From Microvelia longipes (taxonomy: Eukaryota; Arthropoda; Insecta; Hemiptera; Veliidae), in contig JACMZG010001914.1 in assembly GCA_018340805.1 (NCBI GenBank), forward strand, positions 24,302,853-24,366,852: DNA of 64,000 nucleotides. Direction: 5' to 3'. How positions within the stretch are numbered: position 1 is the first letter of the stretch; the number at the start of each line of letters is the position of its first letter. This document shows, piece after piece, positions 24,397 through 34,872 of the stretch. A program made the translations under genes and the position numbers. Below the pieces are notes generated by a model. The model saw only the letters and a program-made list of their open reading frames with translations, did not search any database and was not told the origin of the DNA.

Positions 24397-24530
24397 TAAT
24401 TCATATTTTAGTATTTAGTTATTATGCGAGTTTTATCTTTGTTTGTGATATTGCCTGAAGATGACGTAACAGTCGAAATATATTGCATTTTAAGAGTATT
24501 TGTAGAGTCTTTTTCTTATTCTTAACCTAG
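24390..24530 (+). repeat. PLE LTR, inverted arm 2, with hammerhead-like core
   Basis: The core at 24455-24478 is identical to that in arm 1 (CTGAAGA ... GAAA). The bases flanking the core (TTGC before it, GCA after ATATATT) can pair as a short stem I. Confidence 0.8.
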
Positions 24531-24884
24531 GCAGTATGGAGTTCTACACAAAAAATAATAAAACACTGAATAATCTATTGAGTATAGATATTATTAGAAT
24601 AGTCAGTAGTAGCATAGGCTCTCCTATTATTCTGGGTATTTTTTCTCAAATCAGTAGATAGTAGTCGTACAGACAGTGGCTACAGACAATAGTAGCATAA
24701 ACTCCTCTACTTTTCTAAGTCTTTTCCTCTAACAGACTCTTCCACAAAACTTTCTTTAAATAATTTACAACAAAAGAAAGATTAAGGAAGTGTCAGAAGA
24801 AAGCTACAGGTAGGATTTAGAAAAAACTGAAATTAATGATGCGAGAAAAATGTCCCATTTTTTTATCATTTGACAATCTTAAAC
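24531..24884. other. Unassigned stretch
   Basis: No features recognised between the PLE and the minisatellite. Confidence 0.5.
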
Positions 24885-25580
24885 AAGAATAATCCATCCT
24901 AGAAGCTTAAAAACAACAACAGCATAAGAAATAAAAGATAATCAAGAATAATGCCATCCTAGAAGCATAAAAAAATAACAGCATAAGAAATAAAAGATAA
25001 ACAAGAATAATGCATCCTAGAAGTAAAACAACAAAAATATAAGAAATAAAAGATAAACAAGAATAATGCATCCTAAAAGCATAAAAACATCAATAGTAAA
25101 AGAAATAAAAGATAAACAAGAATAATACATTCAAGAAGCATAAACACAACAATAGCATAAGAAATAAAGAGAATAATGATCCAGAAGTAAAACAACAAAA
25201 ATATAAGAAATAAAAGATAAACAGAATAATGCATCCTAGAAGTAAAACAACAAAAATATAAGAAATAAAAGATAAACAAGAATAATGCATCCTAGAAGTA
25301 AAACAACAAAAATATAAGAAATAAAAGATAAACAAGAATAATGCATCCTAAAAGCATAAAAACATCAATAGTAAAAGAAATAAAAGATAAACAAGAATAA
25401 TACATTCATGAAGCATAAACACAACAATAGCATAAGAAATAAAAGATAAACAAGAATAATGCATCCTAGAAGTAAAACAACAAAAATATAAGAAATAAAA
25501 GATAAACAAGAATAATGCATCCTAGAAGCATAAAAACATCAATAGTAAAAGAAATAAAAGATAAACAAGAAAAATAATAC
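24885..25580. repeat. Minisatellite (~56-bp unit, ~12 copies)
   Basis: The unit is AAACAAGAATAATGCATCCT, then AGAAGCATAAAAACAACAAT and AGCATAAGAAATAAAAGAT. There are two unit types, one lacking the central AGCATA block and carrying AGTAAAACAACAAAAATATA. Hydrophobic minus-strand frames (FYFLYFCC) are repeat artefacts. Confidence 0.95.
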
Positions 25581-25584
25581 ATTT

Positions 25585-26060
25585 TTTACTTTTCCTCATA
25601 TATACAGTAGGTATATAAGAAAAGTATTGTGTTTCCAAAAAATTCCGAAACCAAGATGTCAACGGAATTATCCAATTCAGGTGTTTTTAAGGCCTCCTGA
25701 GTGGTTTTTACAAAGTTTTATGTGTGTGTGAGTCTGTTATCATGGTAGCTCCCAGTGTATTTATGGTAGAGAGTTGAAAATTTGTACAAAAAAACAGCCT
25801 ACTGCTGTAGTTGTACTATTCGAAAAATAATTTGTATATGACGTTCATTAACCCGCAATAATGACTCAGCAAAAAAGACGAAAAATCATAAAACGCGGAA
25901 AAATAATACAATTCAATTGAATGTTGGCACGCATGTAGCCATGCAAAAGACAAACATATGTGCCATGTTTCATCTCATCTCATTATCAGCATTATTTCAT
26001 TTTTTTTTTCAATGACTTGTGTGCGTTTTTTAAAAAAATGTTGAAATGTCGGTACAAGAG
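25585..26060 (+). repeat. Dispersed family D1, plus-strand copy
   Basis: It starts TTACTTTTCCTCATATATAC with GTAGGTATATAAGAAAAGTA, then GGTGTTTTTAAGGCCTCCTG, GCTCCCAGTGTATTTATGG, TGACGTTCATTAACCCGCAA, AAAACGCGGAAAAA and ends near GACTTGTGTGCGTTTTTTAA. The 3' terminal part is missing. Confidence 0.85.
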
Positions 26061-26849
26061 AATAAACTGAATAATGAGGTACAGGAAGTAAATTATTATA
26101 AAAAGATATTTAAAATACAAATAATAATAAGATAGAAATATAAAAACAAATACTCTAAATAATATGTAATAAATTTTACATTTATTAATGGATCCGTTTA
26201 TTACATTTATGGATTGATTACATGTGTTAATGTACATTAACAATTAATAAGTAATCTAATTAAACCTACATAATATACTAAATCAGGCTTGAAATTTTAA
26301 AGATATTATGTTAAAGGTCACCTACTCATCAAAATGGAAATTATTCAGATAGATTTGTTTTTCTCGATGAGAATTAATAATAGATTAATAAAGATCTACG
26401 TTATGGTATTTGAGGGGTTTTCTACTATTGGTTATAAATTATTGAAACCAGGAGTCTTTTTAAACAGTAATATTTTAGAACGTGTGGGCGATGAAAAAAG
26501 CTTTTAAAAAGGGTATCTTCCTATTGAACTGGTTCGAGGTGAAAAAATTGATGTTTTTATTTCAGCTATGTTGAAGTGTGACCTTTATACGAGAGTTTTG
26601 TCACCTCCCGTTTTTTAACACATTTTGTTTCAATGGTTAAATAATCCATTTTAAATTATAATTAATAACACAGAACGATTGGTGAAATTAGTAACCAGAC
26701 ATCCCGTGACGTTATCAAAGTGATTTTAAAAATAAACTTTTAAATTTCATCAGAAATGAAGGCTTACAAATTATAAGAGTTATAATGATTTAAAACTTTG
26801 TCAGTAGATTGTCCAGCCCCGAAATGAAACAAAAAAATCTCAGTACCGA
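26061..26849. other. Unassigned AT-rich stretch
   Basis: I see no gene or repeat array. The 83-codon minus-strand frame at 25992-26243 is low-complexity. Confidence 0.5.
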
Positions 26850-26858
26850 TATATATAT

Positions 26859-26895
<37 letters not shown>

Positions 26896-26896
26896 T
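26850..26896. repeat. (AT)n microsatellite
   Basis: Alternating AT, with one AATATATA break. Confidence 0.95.
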
Positions 26897-26909
26897 TTAT
26901 ACTGATGAA

Positions 26910-27418
26910 TATTATTTTTACTATTATATTCTATTATTATTATTTCACTATTATATTCTAATATGAATTATTTCACTATTATATTCTAATATGACTATTA
27001 TTTCACTATTATATTCTAATATGACTATTATTTTACTATTATATTCTATTATTATTATTTCACTATATTCTAATATGACTATTATTATAATATTAAATTA
27101 TATTATAATTGTTTCACATTTATATTCTAGTATGAATATATTTTTACCATTATATTCTAACATAACTATTACTTCACTATAAATTTTTACTATTAGTATT
27201 ATTCTTTCTAGTATTATATTCTAATATTATTATCTTTTTATTATTATACTTATTTATTACTATTATTATTATTATTATTTTATCCTACTATTATTATAAT
27301 TAATTCACTATTATATTCTACTATTATTATAATTATTTCACTATTCTGTTTTACTATAAGTAATATTATTTTTTCAACTATTATATTCTAATATTATAAT
27401 TATTTCGCTATTAAGTTT
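26910..27418. repeat. Minisatellite, TTTCACTATTATATTCTAAT type
   Basis: About 15 degenerate units of roughly 33 bp built on TATTTCACTATTATATTCTA with ATATGACTAT spacers. They decay into ATT triplet-like sequence at the right. Confidence 0.9.
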
Positions 27419-27830
27419 TTACTTTTCCTCATTTATACCGTAGGTATATAAGAAAAGTATTGTGTTTACAAAAAATCCGAAACCGAGATGACACCGGAAT
27501 TATCCGTTTTAGGTCTTTTTAAGACCTCCTGAGTAGTTTTCTCAAAGTTGTCTGTCTGTCTCTGTGTGCGTGTCTGTTATCGCAGCCCCTAAGTGTATTT
27601 AAGCTAGAGAGTAGACACTTTGCACGAAAATCAGTCTATAGGTGTAGTTGACATAAAAAATGACATAAAAACAGTGTTTTTATGCCATTAATCCGCTATA
27701 ATGACTCGACGAAAATTTCGAAAAATCATAAAACGCGGAAAAATGTTGCCATCAATTCGAGATGGACAATTTTGATAGACATAAATTTGAGAGCACACAA
27801 GCGGCTACGTATTTTACTCTTCATTATTTT
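27418..27830 (+). repeat. Dispersed family D1, plus-strand copy (5' two-thirds)
   Basis: TTACTTTTCCTCATTTATAC, CGTAGGTATATAAGAAAAGT, AAATCCGAAACCGAGATGAC, TCTGTCTGTCTCTGTGTGCG and AAAACGCGGAAAAATGTTGC appear in family order. Confidence 0.85.
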
Positions 27831-28297
27831 TTGTAGAAACCTTTTCGTTCTTATATTTATTAAAATAGTGTTGATTATTTATTAAAATCATGAAACTTAA
27901 TTCGAATAAATCCACTGTAAGAAGGAAACAAAAAAAGGACCTTAACAGAGTGCCAAAGTAATATTGTAGGCGCCATTATATTTAAATTTCACATTGTTCT
28001 TTCGATACAATAATTTGATTTATTAGCATGTTTATTAATATTAAATATGATATATTTGATCTCATTGGATTCAAGGATCACAAGTTACTAAATGGATTCA
28101 TCTTATGAAAGTATAGAGGCAGATCTAATTTTTATGTTTATGCTTCCAAGCCATGAATATTGAGTGGAACCGTAGTTATCATTCCATTAGTGAATTTATT
28201 TGTCAATCATTAAAAGTGGCATTTGAATTTTTAGAAAATTTAGTAGTCAATTTAGCTTTCCTCAAAAGTAAAATAAAACCGTGGTAATTGAACTAAT
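27831..28297. other. Unassigned stretch
   Basis: No features recognised. Confidence 0.5.
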
Positions 28298-28855
28298 GGC
28301 TAGACCTTAGAATAATACTATATATAGAAGGAGCACAGGACCGTAAACACAATGTAATTCCACTGATAACACGAAAGCCGGTTGACTGGTGCAACTAAGT
28401 AATGCTGCCAACCTGACAACAAAACATTATTTTAAATATTTGTCATAAATATCTATTAATGAAGAAAGATCGTAAAGAACAAATATAATAACTTAAAACA
28501 CCTGCTGAGTATTTAATAAAACTGGTCTTAGATGGCAAAAGGGTGGCGGAATACAAGAATCTACATTTAGTTGTCGAGGACTACTTATTATATATAATTT
28601 TAATAAATACGTTAAACTACAATTTAAAATGCTTTAAATATTGTAATACACCGATATTTATATTAGTATTTTATGAATAATCAATCATTAATTAATAATA
28701 GAACATAAATAATTCAGCAACCGGAAGTATTGCCAATTTTTTTTAGAAAATGGTATATTGTTAGGGTGGCAGCATTACTTAGTTGCACCAGTCAACCGGC
28801 TTTCGTGTTATCAGTAGTGCTCCTTCTATATAAAGTATTATTCTAAAGGCTAGAC
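28298..28855. mobile_element. MITE with long inverted arms and 8-bp TSD
   Basis: The element (28306-28847, 542 bp) starts CTTAGAATAATAC and ends GTATTATTCTAAA, with inverted arms of about 100 bp (AAGCCGGTTGACTGGTGCAA, CTAAGTAATGCTGCCA). It is flanked by GGCTAGAC on both sides (28298-28305 and 28848-28855). No coding capacity. The 8-bp TSD fits hAT, P or Merlin superfamilies; I cannot choose between them. Confidence 0.88.
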
Positions 28856-29165
28856 CAAACTGATTGAGTTAGGTGACTCAATTCGATGTAAACAAATCAA
28901 ACGCAGTGGGAGGTTATAACCTTATCATTTCATGAAAGACATGACGTCATTGCAGGAATCTATAGAGTGGGGTTTCAATGAAAACGAAGACTAATACGTC
29001 CATTATAACTTTATTATCTTATAATTACAAACAATTAACGTAAAAAAATTAAATATTGAAAAATGAGTAGTGGAGCTTCAAGTAATGAAATAAAACAGAG
29101 TCTCTCCACTTATGATATATATTTGACATAGCCAACTTTCAATGTTAACATAGATAATCATTATT
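28856..29165. repeat. Unassigned, ending in an old PLE LTR remnant
   Basis: The segment at 29096-29165 (GTCTCTCCACTTATGATATA ... GCCAACTTTCAATGTTAACA) resembles the LTR piece at 52538-52600, but its hammerhead CTGATGA end is gone. The rest (28856-29095) shows nothing recognisable. Confidence 0.5.
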
Positions 29166-29442
29166 AATAACTAGAATAAAATGACTTATAGTTCTATATA
29201 ACAATAAAAACAGCGTATCACTTAATGGTAGCTATATATTTCAGCCAACTCTGTGGCCATCTTCAGGCTTAAGAACTATACATATCACAATCAACTAAAA
29301 TGATGATATGTATAGTTCTTAAGATTTATGTTTTAAAGCCTGAAGATGGCCACAGAGTTGGCTGAAATATATAGCTACCATTAAGTGATACGCTGTTTTT
29401 TTATTGTGTTATAGAACTATAAGTCATTTTATTCTAGTTATT
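29166..29442. mobile_element. PLE inverted LTR pair with two hammerhead-like cores
   Basis: Arms of about 106 bp at 29166-29271 and 29337-29442 are near-perfect inverted copies. Cores lie on the minus strand at 29239-29266 and on the plus strand at 29340-29367: CTGAAGA, stem II GGCCA / TGGCT, GAAA, then the ATATAT palindrome and A. AGC before and GCT after the core can form stem I. Between the arms is a second hairpin (TAAGAACTATACATATCA and its complement, 29270-29322). Confidence 0.85.
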
Positions 29443-29557
29443 AAAAAAGTTCTATAAGAGAAAGTAGTGAAACCAAAGAGTTTTTTGTAGAGATAATCAT
29501 TAGTGCCTAACCAACAAAGTAAAAAATATATCACAAAAAATACTCTAAATAAAAAGC

Positions 29558-29793
29558 TTCTATATAGCTGCTGGATATAAAGCTGCTATAGTAGATAAAA
29601 CTATTCAAAGATACAAGAGGAAGCAAGCGCCAATCGGTACTGAAGATGGCTCTACATTAGAAGTTAAAGGTTAGTGTTCTATACCATATATGGGGCTTGT
29701 ATCTGAGAGAGTTAGTCGAGTAATAGAAACAAATGGGTTTGGTGTGGGGTATAAGAACCTTAACTCAGAGAAGAAAATCAGTACGAGTATAAT
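29558..29793 (+). pseudogene. Decayed PLE coding fragment (RT C-terminal / linker region)
   Basis: In one frame this reads FYIAAGYKAAIVDKTIQRY, then a stop (TAG), then SIPYMGLVSERVSRVIETNG and KNLNSEKK. The IPY-G-SE-ISR-I pattern with a following K.LN segment is typical of the region between the reverse transcriptase and the GIY-YIG domain in Penelope-like proteins. It lies just downstream of an LTR pair in the right orientation. The in-frame stop and loss of both flanking domains mark it as a relic. Confidence 0.6.
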
Positions 29794-29799
29794 GTATAA

Positions 29800-29915
29800 A
29801 AATTTTATCATTTGATACTACAGAGATTTGCAAAACAAGAATAGTTCCCAGATGTAGTATTGCATTTTGCATGTTACATTTTCTAGGTGTCTCTCGCACA
29901 ATTATATTAGGTATA
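29800..29915 (-). repeat. Family D2 copy
   Basis: It contains ATCATTTGATACTACAGAGA, TTTTGCATGTTACATTTTCT and AGGTGTCTCTCGCACAATTA, matching the D2 foldback at 12918-13190. Confidence 0.8.
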
Positions 29916-30041
29916 ATAATTTGCCGGTACACTTCATTCGATAGCCTCGTTGGTCAAAAGTTTAAATTCTGGCGGCGTATTTTCAATGTCTGAATCACTA
30001 TCTAGGATTATTTTATAATATATAATTAATAATAATATAAT

Positions 30042-30145
<104 letters not shown>

Positions 30146-30314
30146 CAATGATGACTTTAAGCTGTGATATAAAATTAGGAAAGAATAGAGGGGAGGGTAT
30201 AGAAGGAGGGGGAGTTTCATCACTTTTGTGATAAAACACAAAAGTATCGCACCAACCCTGCTTTGTTTTCTTATCTAACCAATGTAAATAACCATCTAAA
30301 TTTTATCTGCCTAT

Positions 30315-30540
30315 GTGCCTAGTTCGTAAAAGTGCATTTTACGTCTCAAAGAACGTAAAAGTGCATTTTATGTTCCAAAGGATGTAAAAGTGCATTTTAT
30401 GTCCCAAAGGAAGTAAAAGTGCATTTTATTTCCCAAAGGAAGTAAAAGTGCATTTTATGTCCCAAAGGAAGTAAAAGTGCATTTTATGTTCCAAAGAAGT
30501 AAAAGTGCATTTTACGTTCCAAAAAAGTGCATTTTACCTA
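30315..30540. repeat. Minisatellite (29-30-bp unit, 8 copies)
   Basis: The unit is GTAAAAGTGCATTTTATGTC followed by CCAAAGGAA. Confidence 0.97.
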
Positions 30541-31170
30541 TGCTACTCTTATTTACGTTAAAGACATTTACGAAAGTCAAGGAAAATACCGTCAAGGATT
30601 TAATATTCCGTGTCTACATTGTTCTAATATTAGCATGGAAGCTTTATAGTATACCAGCAAAGTCTCGAAGTAATTTTCAAACTTATAAAATTCACTGAAG
30701 TACTTGACATTGACCTCTGGACTACGCGACGTTGAATTTAGTGACCTTGTATATATTCAAAGATTGGTTTCTAATCAAGATTAATTACGTGACAATTTTA
30801 ATAATCGATTTTAACACAATTTTCATTAAAATTTTAATCAACGGATACTTTTGAAAAAAAAATTACTTATAAAAATAAATACTCAAACTAAAACGTAACA
30901 AACTTATAATCATTAATATTTGAGAGCTATAGAGCTTATTTTAATAATTAGTGACATACATAATATCTATGATGAAGGTTAAAGTCATTAAATTTTACGC
31001 AGCTTATGTAATTAATAAAGATGATTAGGATCTTAGGTGAAGTAAATAACCTCGATTGATTACAAATTAAGTGACTTTGTAGTATAATTCGTGTAAATCA
31101 GTAATTAACAGGTTATTTAAATTAAATAATTATTTTAAGACAAAACACTTAGTAGGGACCTCTATTTTAT
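30541..31170. other. Unassigned stretch
   Basis: AT-rich DNA with no recognisable gene. Confidence 0.5.
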
Positions 31171-31320
31171 ATTATTAAAGCTTTTGAGGAGAAATAGGTC
31201 CAAAATAATATAAAAAAAACTAATTTTGCCGAGCTTTCGATAAAATTATATCGAAAGCTTGGCAAAATTAGTTTTTTTTGTATTATTTTGGACCTACTCC
31301 TCCTCAAAAGCTTTAATAAT
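31171..31320. repeat. 150-bp foldback, nearly perfect
   Basis: ATTATTAAAGCTTTTGAGGA followed by GAAATAGGTCCAAAATAATA and AACTAATTTTGCCGAGCTTT is mirrored around a centre near 31246 (TCGATAAAATTATATCGA). Only a few mismatches are seen over 70-bp arms. It may be a very short MITE. Confidence 0.92.
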
Positions 31321-31424
31321 AATTATTTTATATATTCATATAACTCGCGCGGGGCCAGCAAGCCCAGCGAAATCCCGTTGTAATGCTTGATTTTTTGCTA
31401 ATCAATAGATAAGTATTTAATTAT

Positions 31425-32130
31425 TTATTTTTCCTCATTTATACCGTTCGGAAAAGTTTTGTTTGGAAAAAAAATCCGGAACCGGGATAACCCCGGATTC
31501 ATCATTTTCAGGTGTTTATAAGACATAATGAGTGGTTTTCACAAACTTGTCTGTTCGTATAGTGTATTCAAACTGGACAATTGAAACTTGGTACAAAAAT
31601 CAGTCTCCCACTGTAGTTATGCTATTCGGAAAATAATTGTTTATGACGTCATTAATCCGTAATAATGACAGCAAAAATATCAAAAATCATAAACGAGAAA
31701 AATTATGCAATCGTATTGAGATTAAGCACGCATGCAGTCATGTATAAGAGTAACATATGTGACAAGTTTCATCTCATTATCGGCATTAGTTCAATTTTTA
31801 TATCAAATGACTTGTGTACGATGTTAAAAAATTGTAAAAATCGGAAAACAATCCAATCGAGTTGAAATTCGGTACAAGTATTTACTTTTACGTAATAAAT
31901 AAGTACGCTAAGTTTTGTTTTAATACAATATGTATATCTATAATTATTTTTGGATCATAAAAGTTAAGCAGCATTTAGCTTAGTCAGTACTGTATGGGCG
32001 ACCGCTGAGAATGAAACGGTTGTATTCACATTAAACGTATTTCATTTGGCAAATAGTTTATCCTCCGATGAGCGAAGCGAATTTGATGTGTAGAGGAAAA
32101 GTTTCGAGGTACCCCGTACCCGATTTTTGG
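31425..32130 (+). repeat. Dispersed family D1, most complete copy
   Basis: It runs from TTTTTCCTCATTTATACCGT to GAGGAAAAGTTTCGAGGTAC plus CCCGTACCCGATTTTT, about 700 bp. In between lie GTGTTTATAAGACATAATGA, TGACGTCATTAATCCGTAAT, AGCACGCATGCAGTCATGTA, AAGTTTCATCTCATTATCGG, TTTTTGGATCATAAAAGTTA and GAGCGAAGCGAATTTGATGT. CTTTTCCTC-type text at both ends in opposite orientation suggests short inverted termini. No coding capacity is seen; the class is unknown. Confidence 0.85.
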
Positions 32131-32696
32131 GTAATACGTGAAAGCCTTATCAGTAAGTCATTGACTTTTAACTCAATATTCCCTTATTTTCCTAAATTAG
32201 CTCTTTGCGCTTATTTTATTAAAATCTTAGTTTAAGCAAACGATAAAAACATTCAGAAAAAAAGGTACAAGTCAATGGGTCACTGATAAGTTTTAACGCA
32301 TGAACCAAAAAATTGGCTCATATGCAAGATATGAAGCATTTCAAATGACGCTTTGAACCATTGATATTAATTTGAGGAAGAAATTCATGATAACTTAATT
32401 TTACCTCTGCGTTCTTGCGTGTCAGAAATTTCTTTACTGTTAAATTTTGTAAGGATTTTGAGCGCATACGTTGCAAATATTAAATAAACACCTATATCTT
32501 TTTAAACAAGGAATCAATAGACTTGGCGTATAAACTATCATATCATAACTTTTTACGCAAGACTTGGCTGCATTTTTTTCACGGAGTGTTTTTGTTGGGA
32601 TAGTATTATACGAAGGGCCTAGCCATGAATTCTGTTGCAAGGAGCTTATAGTTTATTTTTTTTTAAGTTGGTATAACAAATCGATCACGTGCAACC
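32131..32696. other. Unassigned stretch
   Basis: No features recognised. The 66-codon minus-strand frame at 32440 has no recognisable motif. Confidence 0.5.
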
Positions 32697-32765
32697 TTAG
32701 TAGTCCAGGAGCAGGACCTGAAAATATGTGACTTCTTTTGTACTACTTTAAACCAAACTTTTCTT
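32697..32765 (+). repeat. Dispersed repeat D3, copy 1
   Basis: GTAGTCCAGGAGCAGGACCT, then TGTGACTTCTTTTGTACTAC and AAACCAAACTTTT match 63416-63480 with few changes. Confidence 0.8.
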
Positions 32766-32867
32766 CTCAATGCTGGTGCTATTGAACAAAAGTGATTCAA
32801 CAAAAAATGAGATAAATTATCCACAGTGAAATGAAACTTAGTATACATTTTTATTACATATTTTATA

Positions 32868-32940
32868 CATCGTTTGATACTACCGAATTTTGAAAAACAT
32901 GCAAATTAGTCTCGCACAATTATATTCTGCGATAACATGT
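32868..32940. repeat. Family D2 fragment
   Basis: ATCGTTTGATACTACCGAAT, AAAACATG and GTCTCGCACAATTATATT match D2. Confidence 0.7.
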
Positions 32941-33009
32941 TATTCGATCAAATTGAACTAAAGCTAATAATAGCATTAGTAGATATTAATAGCATTTTCA
33001 TGCCATTAA

Positions 33010-33355
33010 TTAGCATCGAACTTGCCTCGTCCGTTAGTCCTATATATGACTGACTACATGCGGACTAAATTTCAAATTGATTGAACAATTTTTCCGTTTT
33101 TCATAGATTTTCGAAAATTTGTATGATGTAATAATTTCTTTTGCGGACTATACTTAAACTAATTTTTTTTGTAGCAATAAGTTTCTAGCATTAAACACAC
33201 GGGGAGCTAGAATGATAACAGATACAGACACACACGCATACATAGACACACGCATACACATTCAGAGAAACAAATAGGTTAACATTACTCAGGAGGTGTT
33301 AAAACACCTAAAACGGATAATTAAGGTGAAACCCCAGTTTTCGTGCAAAGACAAT
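33010..33355 (-). repeat. Dispersed family D1, minus-strand copy
   Basis: ATATGACTGACTACATGCGG, TTTTCCGTTTTTCATAGATT, GAGCTAGAATGATAACAGAT, a CACACGCATACA run, and AACACCTAAAACGGATAATT follow the D1 order in reverse. Confidence 0.8.
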
Positions 33356-33359
33356 ACTT

Positions 33360-33364
33360 TTTAT

Positions 33365-33433
<69 letters not shown>

Positions 33434-33492
33434 ATATAATATATATATATATATACAATATTAATATATATATATATATATTAAATATATAT

Positions 33493-33528
<36 letters not shown>

Positions 33529-33530
33529 TT
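33360..33530. repeat. (AT)n microsatellite
   Basis: Alternating AT with TTATATA and AATATATT breaks; it overlaps pseudo-frames on both strands. Confidence 0.98.
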
Positions 33531-33649
33531 GTTTTTTTGTTTATTTATTTATATAAAATATTTAAATTAAGTTCTCTAATTTCTTGGTTTATTTTTGTTA
33601 TTGCTCATTCTTAATTAATTTATCTATTTTTCATTTTACACAATCTAAA

Positions 33650-33770
33650 TAGATTGATGTTATCTTGTGTTTGCAAAGGGCCCTGATGAAGAATTGTAGT
33701 TAAATTCGAAAACGTTGGCGAGAAATAAATATATAGTTTTCATGTAAAGCTGTGTTATTCATAACCTTAT
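33650..33770 (+). ncRNA. PLE LTR piece with near-canonical hammerhead-like core
   Basis: The core at 33683-33711 reads CTGATGA, a 5-bp stem II (GAATT / AATTC), then GAAA. The palindrome ACGT follows. GCC before and GGC after the core can pair as stem I. The trailing GGCGAGAAATAAATATATAG text is what would be expected in an LTR. No PLE coding sequence was recognised next to it, so this is a solo or truncated LTR. Confidence 0.65.
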
Positions 33771-33789
33771 CCCGAGATTGGTGGAGACG

Positions 33790-33802
33790 TAATATATATA
33801 TA

Positions 33803-33867
<65 letters not shown>

Positions 33868-33902
33868 GTGTGGTGTGTGTGTGTGGTGTGTGTGTGTGGT
33901 AT
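33790..33902. repeat. (AT)n(GT)n microsatellite
   Basis: Alternating AT with a TTATATA break, ending in a TGTGTGGTGTG tract. Confidence 0.98.
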
Positions 33903-34476
33903 ATATATTTTTTAATGGGAAAAGTTGAAGTATACCCTTATATACCCACTTAAGATTTTTCTTCAATAAATTGACCCGGAACAGTAAATATCTGTGTTAC
34001 TTAAAAAACCCTTTTACTTTCATTATGCAAAAATTTTAATTACTGTACACCTTAATCCAAAAAAGACAGGTCAGTAACCTCTTCCAAACTAAATAACTTG
34101 ATTAAAACCAGTCCCTTGTCTGATTTAATTTAAATATAATAAGTACTAAAATTTTAACGGTGCACAATGTCTGAATATTAAATTAATTAAAGTATATTTT
34201 TTTTAAATCACTACAACATTACAACAACATCACCGTTATTTGATCTAAAAATATTTAAAATACTAATAAAATTGAAAAGAATGAAGAAGGTCTAATTTTG
34301 GATAAAATAATCCATATCTATGTTTAATTCTGGTTTAAAAATACTAATGTGCAAAATATAGTTTATAAATACATTTATAAAATAAATTAATAAAATATAT
34401 ATTTTATTATAAATTTATAAAATACATTTATAAACTATAATATGATATATTTTATCCCTTAACTGAAGTTTATTGA
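33903..34476. other. Unassigned AT-rich stretch
   Basis: It holds only a local repeat of TAAAATACATTTATAAACTATAA type text near 34360-34440. Confidence 0.5.
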
Positions 34477-34872
34477 CTAGTTTTTAGGGAGTAAAGAAGC
34501 ACTTTTTACTCCCAAAGGAGAAAAGTTATATACACATATATATATACTTTTCACTCCCTTAAGATTCAAAAGTAACTTTTCCTCCCTTGGGAGTAGAAAG
34601 TGTTTCCTATAATTTGGTTTAGAGCCCTCAAATCTTATGGGAGTGGGTATTTTTACATTTTTTTGGAGCGGTATCCTTGACAAATTCTTGGAGGCAAACC
34701 AAAAGTTTTTAGGGGGATCGACCAACAAATTATTTATTGGCTCAATAACCGTTTTAGGCCGAAAATAAATTGTTTGAAGCAATACAGATACTTCTAATTT
34801 ATTGGGCACCACCCTCAAAATTAATAAGGGGGGCCTGACCAAAAAAATAACTGTTCTGGAACATAATAGCAT
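34477..34872 (-). CDS. Hypothetical 131-codon frame, probably not a gene
   Basis: This is the longest non-repeat open frame apart from the receptor and the PLE. The translation (starting MLLCSRTVIFLVRPPLLILR) has no domain, signal peptide pattern or motif I recognise. The DNA contains repeated ACTCCC/GGGAGT-type short inverted motifs. A second minus-strand frame (34917-35138) lies just upstream. A relic of an unidentified mobile element or chance are both possible. Confidence 0.15.
   Translation of the reverse strand: MLLCSRTVIFLVRPPLLILRVVPNKLEVSVLLQTIYFRPKTVIEPINNLLVDPPKNFWFASKNLSRIPLQKNVKIPTPIRFEGSKPNYRKHFLLPREEKLLLNLKGVKSIYICVYNFSPLGVKSASLLPKN

Larger units (their letters stand above)
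23499..24530 (-). mobile_element. Penelope-like element, 5'-truncated, between inverted LTRs
   Basis: A GIY-YIG endonuclease reading frame on the minus strand is flanked by about 140-bp inverted repeats at 23499-23640 and 24390-24530, which match with only small indels. Each arm carries a hammerhead-like core. Inverted or partial LTRs, a C-terminal GIY-YIG domain and LTR hammerheads are known traits of Penelope-like elements. The reverse transcriptase is absent, so this copy is 5'-truncated or was formed as an RT-less derivative. Confidence 0.9.

Noticed and set aside
25073..25335. Hydrophobic minus-strand frames (FYFLYFCC) resembling a membrane protein
   Set aside because: They arise from the ~56-bp A-rich minisatellite read on its T-rich strand.
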